A DNA stretch of 36,512 nt, taken from a virus. Position 1 is the stretch's first letter. The number at the start of each line of letters is the position of its first letter. The position numbers and the translations under genes are program-made. The stretch is from IMG/VR virus record IMGVR_UViG_3300043469_001905, positions 1 through 36,512 of that record; one strand, written 5' to 3'. This document shows positions 31,985-36,512 of the stretch, in pieces. The notes under the pieces are model-generated. The model was not told where the DNA came from. It did not search any database and was given only the letters and a program-made list of their open reading frames with translations.

Positions 31985-32580
31985 GCGTAGAAGTTCTTCT
32001 TAATAATCCTGATATTTCTGTAATAGGTCCTCCTCAAAACATTGTTCTTCAATTAGAAACAGGGGCCACGGGAGATAGAGGAAGTTTAATTTTTAGTGGA
32101 TTTGATAATCCTAATAGTGCGTCAGCAAATCTAACATCTGTCCTTCCCAATGATCTTTTCATTAGAGCAAGTCAAGGGCAGACAGAGGGATATATCTATC
32201 AATACCTTCCTGACGGTGCTGGTGGTTTCAACTGGGAAAAAATTGGAAACCTAAAACCCTCAATATTTAGTGAAACTGTTAGTTTAGCTGACGACCCTGG
32301 ATTAAGTGCAAGTGCGGGTATATTTAATTATGAAGTTCCCATTTCAATTGCCTTTAATGAATATTCTATTTCAGATATAACAGCAACAAACATAAATGTT
32401 TCTATTACTCCGCAGCTATTAAATACTCCAATATCAACAACTATCTATGACATAGAGGTAGATTCTATAGCAAATACAATTATCGTTACCTTTTTTGCAA
32501 TGAAGTATATATCTGAATCTTGGTCGGTAGTTACTGAAAGCAATGCTAAGTTTCACATAACTCTTTCACTACTTGCTTAA
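31981..32580 (+). CDS. Tail protein with short collagen-like motif
   Basis: 199 residues. SVEVLLNNPDISVIGPPQNIVLQLETGATGDRGSLIF is the counterpart of the 29997 protein, with its collagen part reduced to GATGDRGS. The rest is beta-rich (PNDLFIRASQGQTEGYIYQYLPDGAGGFNWEKIG, AFNEYSISDITATNINVSITPQLL) without known motif. Likely fibre connector or adhesin. Confidence 0.65.
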   Translation: MSVEVLLNNPDISVIGPPQNIVLQLETGATGDRGSLIFSGFDNPNSASANLTSVLPNDLFIRASQGQTEGYIYQYLPDGAGGFNWEKIGNLKPSIFSETVSLADDPGLSASAGIFNYEVPISIAFNEYSISDITATNINVSITPQLLNTPISTTIYDIEVDSIANTIIVTFFAMKYISESWSVVTESNAKFHITLSLLA

Positions 32581-32589
32581 TGATATAAT
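32581..32589 (+). promoter_or_regulatory. Extended -10 before fibre 2
   Basis: TGATATAAT overlapping the previous stop. Transcript starts near 32596 at GGGAG, eight to nine bases before ATG 32605. Confidence 0.5.
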
Positions 32590-32604
32590 AAATAGGGAGA
32601 ATCT

Positions 32605-33246
32605 ATGGCCCAGAACATATCAGCAACTAATGCATTTACAACCAATTATGATACAGGTGTGCCTGAGCAAACTGACGATGCCAATATTGTTCAGGCTTTT
32701 ACTGATTATCATTATGGAACAGATTATAATGGTGTAGGAGCTCCTGGTGGAATAGAAGGACACCTAACAGATATTGCTGCAGATATTGTCACACATGCCA
32801 ATCTGTCAACAGGAGTTCATGGAGTATCTGGCAGTGTTGTTGGCACAACGTCAACCCAAACTCTTACAAATAAAACATTAACTTCTCCAACAATAAGTTC
32901 TCCAACAATTTCTGGTGCGACACTCACATCTCCAAACTTAACTGTTGCAACAACCACAGCAAGCTCATCATATACCTTGCTTTTAACAGATGCGGGAAAA
33001 GTAGTTGAAATGAATTCAGCTTCTGCAAATAACTTAACAATCCCCTTAAATGCTTCTGCTGCTTTTGCAATTGGAACATCTATCTTTGTTTTACAGACTG
33101 GTGCAGGACAAACAACAATTGTTCCGACGGCAGGTGTAACTGTAAACTCATTCATTGGACTAAAAATTGTGGGAAGATGGTCTGGTTGTACCCTCATTAA
33201 ACGCGATACCAATACCTGGGTTGCTGTCGGTGGAATAGTAGCATGA
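32605..33246 (+). CDS. Tail fibre 2
   Basis: 213 residues. GVHGVSGSVVGTTSTQTLTNKTLTSPTISSPTISGATLTSPNL is the widespread fibre motif TxTLTNKTLTSPTI with a triangular repeat. A C-terminal beta domain follows (YTLLLTDAGKVVEMNSASANNLTIPLNASAAFAIGTSIFVLQTGAGQTTIVP). Overlaps the next start by four bases (ATGA). Confidence 0.82.
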   Translation: MAQNISATNAFTTNYDTGVPEQTDDANIVQAFTDYHYGTDYNGVGAPGGIEGHLTDIAADIVTHANLSTGVHGVSGSVVGTTSTQTLTNKTLTSPTISSPTISGATLTSPNLTVATTTASSSYTLLLTDAGKVVEMNSASANNLTIPLNASAAFAIGTSIFVLQTGAGQTTIVPTAGVTVNSFIGLKIVGRWSGCTLIKRDTNTWVAVGGIVA

Positions 33247-33788
33247 TTCCAACCCTGTCTGGGTTTATTATGGGACTTAGTGCTCCTGATGCACCAATAA
33301 TGAATCACCACACTTCTACAGGGCAGTTTATTATAACTAATTACAACTCTAGCCTTGTTTACACAGCTACCCTCGTTACTGGCAGCGGTACAGCAACTTT
33401 AAACACTGGCACTGGAGTATTTACTCTTTCAAGCGCAAATGCTAGGTTCTCCGTTACAGCAGGGTATGCAAGTACGGCCCCACAATCATCAGCTGATTTC
33501 ATGGAGCGTAAGTCATACATATACACTAATGACCCAATTTGTAGTGACAACTGTGCCTCTGCATACAACTACCCAGATCCAAACAACAATTGCTACCAAC
33601 AAGGTCATCCTAACTGTTGTAACTCTTCTAACAGTTGCTGGGGTTCTGGGGTGGATGGAAATTGTGCTGCTGACAACACAATTTGTTGTGGTGGATCAAG
33701 AGGGCAAACATGTAATGATAATTTTGTCAAAAACGCAACACCTAGTGGCTATACAGATTCTTATGGTGAATGGTGGAGAGTATCCTAA
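33243..33788 (+). CDS. Tail protein with Cys-rich C-terminus
   Basis: 181 residues. First half is Thr/Ser/Ala-rich and beta-like (TATLVTGSGTATLNTGTGVFTLSSANARFSVTAGY). From about residue 97 there are 12 Cys in about 60 residues (ICSDNCASAYNYPDP, CYQQGHPNCCNSSNSCWG, ICCGGSRGQTCND), too many for a cytoplasmic zinc ribbon and more like a disulfide-knotted tip. Ends DSYGEWWRVS. Probable receptor-binding tip. Confidence 0.65.
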   Translation: MIPTLSGFIMGLSAPDAPIMNHHTSTGQFIITNYNSSLVYTATLVTGSGTATLNTGTGVFTLSSANARFSVTAGYASTAPQSSADFMERKSYIYTNDPICSDNCASAYNYPDPNNNCYQQGHPNCCNSSNSCWGSGVDGNCAADNTICCGGSRGQTCNDNFVKNATPSGYTDSYGEWWRVS

Positions 33789-33848
33789 AATCAAGCATGG
33801 TACAATTATAGAAAAATATAAGACAAAATTTACCAAGATTGGATATTT

Positions 33849-34172
33849 ATGATTTCTGTTAAATCAGGAGAAAGAGTTCATTTAAAGTGGGAACTACCTT
33901 TTACCAATGCACCTGAAGCACATGTTTTTTTGCCAACTGCTGGAGATGAGCTATCTTTTACACACAACGGTTTGTTATCTGCCTCTTTTAGTCGTGTAGC
34001 AGATAAGGATGTCTATTGGCTAGGTTATGAAAATGGAAAATGGGTTATAACTTTTGACACAAATGACACATCCTTTTTGCTTCCTGGAGAAAACACTTAT
34101 GAGTTTATTCTTTTAGGAAAAGAGGGAGAACCTATCCTTATAGATTCTGAAGTAGTGTTTTTAAATGAATGA
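33849..34172 (+). CDS. Tail-region beta protein
   Basis: 107 residues. ISVKSGERVHLKWELPFTNAPEAHVFLPTAGDELSFTHNGLLSASFSRVADKDVYWLGYENGKWVITFDTNDTSFLLPGENTYEFILLGKEG is an all-beta sandwich by pattern, like the 29647 and 31625 proteins but more diverged. Overlaps the next gene by eight bases. Confidence 0.6.
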   Translation: MISVKSGERVHLKWELPFTNAPEAHVFLPTAGDELSFTHNGLLSASFSRVADKDVYWLGYENGKWVITFDTNDTSFLLPGENTYEFILLGKEGEPILIDSEVVFLNE

Positions 34173-34356
34173 CGTTAGCCCCCTTGATTTTTTAAAACCT
34201 TCTACAGAATTCTCTGATAGAGAAAAGTCATTGAATAGATTAAGGATATGTGGAGCTTGCCCTGAATTATCTTTTAAAATATGCGGGATTTGTCATTGCT
34301 TTATGCCAATGAAAACTAAACTTGAAGCGGCTACATGTCCATTAGGAAAATGGTAA
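34165..34356 (+). CDS. Phage zinc-ribbon protein ending CPLGKW
   Basis: 63 residues. RLRICGACPELSFKICGICHCFMPMKTKLEAATCPLGKW has C-x-x-C, C-x-x-C-x-C and CPLGKW, a mini-protein known from many tailed phages, including T4-like marine ones, near tail genes. Function unknown. Stop overlaps the next start (TAATG). Confidence 0.75.
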   Translation: MNDVSPLDFLKPSTEFSDREKSLNRLRICGACPELSFKICGICHCFMPMKTKLEAATCPLGKW

Positions 34357-34664
34357 TGTTACCAATAGACCCCAATCCATCATGGAAGATGAGAAGAAGA
34401 GCAGTTTTTGCATCTATGGTTTTTGGAATGGGAATTGTAATTTATACTGCTATTAGATGGGAATCAACATCTCTTGCTGATACCCTGGCTATTGGAGGAT
34501 TTGGTATTATAGGGGCTGTGGTAGCCGCATATATTGGTGGAGCAGCGTATGAAGATGTAAGGCTTAGAACAACTCAACAGTATCAAGATCAACTTTATAG
34601 AAACGAAAATGAACAGATAGATGATATAATATACGACGAAGAAGGGAATGAAAATGTTCACTAA
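34356..34664 (+). CDS. Two-helix membrane protein
   Basis: 102 residues. LPIDPNPSWKMRRRAVFASMVFGMGIVIYTAIRW is a basic edge plus first helix (about 16-32); the second is TLAIGGFGIIGAVVAAYIGGAAYEDVRL (about 42-62). The tail is acidic and polar. The RRxVFAxxVF...GxxGAxxxAYxGGAxxED pattern recurs in phages beside holins. ATG 34350 is an alternative start. Contains an internal -10. Confidence 0.68.
   Translation: MLPIDPNPSWKMRRRAVFASMVFGMGIVIYTAIRWESTSLADTLAIGGFGIIGAVVAAYIGGAAYEDVRLRTTQQYQDQLYRNENEQIDDIIYDEEGNENVH
34622..34630 (+). promoter_or_regulatory. Extended -10 inside the upstream gene, before the holin
   Basis: TGATATAAT; transcription would start near 34637, followed by GAAGGG and ATG 34654. 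Allows the holin to be made separately. Confidence 0.5.
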
Positions 34665-34875
34665 GAAATTTTGGATTGAGGCATCTGAAAGAGCACTCAA
34701 GACTTTTGCACAATTTATTTTAGTTCTAGGAGCTGCAGGAACACTTAATGTTTTTTCTGTAGATTGGAAGACTAATATTGGACTAGCACTTGGGGGAGCC
34801 CTGCTATCCTATGCTACATCACTTGTATCTGCAAACATAGGACCAGAAAAGGGATCACCAAGTCTAGTAGAGTAA
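34654..34875 (+). CDS. r1t-type holin
   Basis: 73 residues. FTKKFWIEASERALKTFAQFILVLGAAGTLNVFSVDWKTNIGLALGGALLSYATSLVSANIGPEKGSPSLVE: the ERALKTFAQ start, VDW turn, LxxAxxALLSxxTSxxSxxxGPxKGSPS end are the phage r1t holin signature. Two helices. It should form holes for the endolysin (26244). ATG 34654 is seven bases from GAAGGG. Confidence 0.85.
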   Translation: MFTKKFWIEASERALKTFAQFILVLGAAGTLNVFSVDWKTNIGLALGGALLSYATSLVSANIGPEKGSPSLVE

Positions 34876-34893
34876 ACAATGACTACATAAAGG

Positions 34894-34923
34894 GCAGGGT
34901 AGAGAAATCTATCCTGCTTTTTT
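34894..34923 (+). terminator. Rho-independent terminator
   Basis: GCAGGGTAGA / TCTATCCTGC, a 10-bp stem (one G-U) with GAAA tetraloop, followed by TTTTTT. The clearest terminator in the window. Confidence 0.9.
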
Positions 34924-34935
34924 GTATTTAAAAAA

Positions 34936-34944
34936 TGATATAAT
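34936..34944 (+). promoter_or_regulatory. Extended -10 before the long fibre
   Basis: TGATATAAT 13 bases after the terminator. Transcript starts near 34951, with GAGGTG before ATG 34962. Confidence 0.55.
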
Positions 34945-34961
34945 GAATGAGGTGAATATTA

Positions 34962-36512
34962 ATGGCTGCTACTACAAATAATTATGGGTTTCCATACCCC
35001 CAGGATTCTGATACCGTAGATGTTGCTGGGGATATTCAGTCTCTTGCAGAAGATATTGATACTAAGCTTTCTGAGGCAATCGCAGACACTGTTGGTACAA
35101 TGGTTACCAGCAACACAGAAAGCGGAATTACCGTAACCTATGACGATGCCGATAATACTTTAGATTTTGATGTTGCAGATTTTACTCTTACCTTTTTAGG
35201 TGATGTTTCTGGAAGTGCAAGCATTACCAACCTTGCGAGTGCAAGTGCGACCATTACAATCGCACCCAACAGCGTTGCACTTGGAACAGACACAACTGGA
35301 GACTACGTTGCTTCAATAAGTGCTATGTCTGGAATATTCGCAAACGGAACAGGAGAGGGAGCAACTGTAACTCTTTCCAACACAGATAGAGGTTCTGCAC
35401 AGAATATCTTTAAAAATGTTGCAGTTACTGGTCAAACAACAATTGTTGCAGACACAAATGATGACACCTTAACAATAGTAGGTGGAACTGGAATTACGGT
35501 TACCACAGACCATACAACAGATACGCTAACGGTTACCAACGCTGGCGTAACTAGTCTAGCTGGAACTGCTGATGAAGTAACTGTTTCTGCCTCAGCAGGG
35601 GCAGTAACCCTAAGCCTTCCAGCAACCATTAATGCCAACACTACTGGTACTGCAGCCGCTTTTACAACAGCCCGTACCATTGAACTAACGGGAGATGTAA
35701 CAGGAACCGTATCCTTTGACGGTAGTTCTAGCGCATCTTTGGCAACTACCATTGCAGCCAACAGCGTTGCCCTTGGAACTGACACTACTGGAAACTACGT
35801 TGCCACAGTCGCGGGTACTAATAATGAAATTGAAGTATCTGGATCTGGTTCTGAATCAGCAACAATAACAATTGGATTACCAGACAATGTAACTATAGGA
35901 AATGATCTTACTGTTACTGGAAATTTAATTGTAAGTGGATCAACTGCATATATTAATACTACAGAGCTTTTAGTAGAAGACAATTTAGTCACATTAAACT
36001 CTGGAACAACTGGATCTCCTACTTTAAATGCTGGTATTGAAATTGAAAGAGGAACATCTGCAAATACATCAATAAGATGGAATGAATCAACAGATGTTTG
36101 GGAATTTACAAACGATGGTACAAATTATTATACAATTAAAGATTTTGATACCGCCCTTGGTACAAAAACAACAGACAATCTTGCTCAAGGTTCAACGAAT
36201 TTATACTTTACAGATGAAAGAGCACAAGATGCAATTTCTACTGCAATAGCAGCTGGAACTCAAACAAATATAACAGTTTCATATAATGATTCAACAAACT
36301 CTTTTAGTTTTATTTCTGTTGATCCAGGGGTCACTAGCCTACTTGGAACCGCTGATGAGGTAACGGTCTCTGCCTCAGCAGGAGCAGTAACCCTAAGCCT
36401 TCCAGCAACGATCAATGCCAACACCACTGGAACTGCAGCGGCTCTTACCACAGCCCGTACCATTGAACTAACGGGAGATGTAACGGGAACTGTATCTTTT
36501 GATGGTAGCGCA
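34962..36512 (+). CDS. Long repetitive tail fibre, 3' end outside the window
   Basis: 517 codons without a stop, cut by the window edge. MAATTNNYGFPYPQDSDTVDVAGDIQSLAEDID is a fibre attachment start. The shaft repeats Thr/Ala-rich units (SVALGTDTTG-Y, GDVTGTVSFDGSS, TVSASAGAVTLSLPATINANTTGTAA) at least twice and shares them with fibre 1. NDLTVTGNLIVSGSTAYINTTELLVEDNLVTLNS is a second shared block. LAQGSTNLYFTDERAQDAI is a known fibre motif. Confidence 0.85.
   Translation, partial: MAATTNNYGFPYPQDSDTVDVAGDIQSLAEDIDTKLSEAIADTVGTMVTSNTESGITVTYDDADNTLDFDVADFTLTFLGDVSGSASITNLASASATITIAPNSVALGTDTTGDYVASISAMSGIFANGTGEGATVTLSNTDRGSAQNIFKNVAVTGQTTIVADTNDDTLTIVGGTGITVTTDHTTDTLTVTNAGVTSLAGTADEVTVSASAGAVTLSLPATINANTTGTAAAFTTARTIELTGDVTGTVSFDGSSSASLATTIAANSVALGTDTTGNYVATVAGTNNEIEVSGSGSESATITIGLPDNVTIGNDLTVTGNLIVSGSTAYINTTELLVEDNLVTLNSGTTGSPTLNAGIEIERGTSANTSIRWNESTDVWEFTNDGTNYYTIKDFDTALGTKTTDNLAQGSTNLYFTDERAQDAISTAIAAGTQTNITVSYNDSTNSFSFISVDPGVTSLLGTADEVTVSASAGAVTLSLPATINANTTGTAAALTTARTIELTGDVTGTVSFDGSA
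35554..35804 (+). repeat. Tail-fibre DNA repeat, unit 2
   Basis: Near-identical to 30541-30790; similarity with fibre 1 goes on, weaker, to about 36130. Confidence 0.8.
36337..36512 (+). repeat. Tail-fibre DNA repeat, unit 3 (cut by window)
   Basis: Matches 35554 onward with few differences; continues beyond the window edge. Confidence 0.8.

Noticed and set aside
35432-36463. Minus-strand frames in the tail fibre
   Set aside because: Val/Ala/Ser-rich shadows of the repetitive fibre; the same shadow appears opposite fibre 1.
1-36512. CRISPR array, insertion sequence, integrase or attachment site
   Set aside because: No direct-repeat array with unique spacers, no transposase motifs and no tyrosine or serine recombinase were seen; the tRNAs show no duplicated ends.

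Overview
The window looks like part of the genome of a tailed phage infecting an actinobacterium. The host call rests on a WhiB-family regulator, a proteasome beta/HslV-like peptidase with Thr1, Asp17 and Lys33 in place, an r1t-type holin, ThyX, and repeated evidence for leaderless mRNAs. Base composition is AT-rich. That would fit a low-GC freshwater actinobacterium better than a Mycobacterium or Streptomyces, but this host guess is inference. I see no terminase, portal, capsid, DNA polymerase or integrase here, so those must lie outside.

Layout. (1) 1-4868, plus strand: end of an IMP dehydrogenase/GMP reductase, two proteins of a type often found beside phage head genes, a dCMP-deaminase-like enzyme, WhiB and SSB. 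(2) 5112-9952, plus: a tightly overlapping cassette of two glycosyltransferases, a HAD phosphatase fused to a sugar-phosphate nucleotidyltransferase, two methyltransferases and a phosphodiesterase-like protein. It probably makes and attaches a modified sugar to a phage or host surface. (3) 9952-14662, plus: endonuclease VII-like resolvase, a pyrimidine-dimer-glycosylase-family protein and many small proteins, often Cys-rich. (4) 14876-21842, minus: peptidase, DUF932 protein, tRNA-Met and many small genes. (5) 22032-26165, plus: small genes, tRNA-Asp, a tRNA-Trp-like element and a predicted structured RNA. (6) 26244-29198, mixed: VanY-type endolysin, nuclease, ThyX, HNH endonuclease, tRNA-Arg, tRNA-Asn and two zinc-ribbon proteins. 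(7) 29325-36512, plus: membrane proteins, two parallel sets of tail-fibre genes, r1t holin, a strong terminator, and a repetitive fibre that runs off the window.

The most unusual features are non-coding. A roughly 52-bp intergenic element (box CTGGGG, 13 bp, TTCGTAA, 18-20 bp, CGCCCC) occurs eight times plus one degenerate copy between 14.8 and 24.7 kb. It always has the same orientation although the genes around it change strand. A separate 24-bp promoter signature (AATGTCAG, a C-rich tract, then an extended -10) occurs seven times on both strands, plus one related site. One copy has no gene behind it and instead precedes a 24-bp stem that looks like a small RNA. At about eight genes a -10 box ends five to seven bases, usually exactly six, before the start codon, which predicts transcripts without a leader.

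In genes and signals alike, positions and motifs were read directly. Family names come from motif recognition, without database searches. Functions of the small proteins are mostly unknown.
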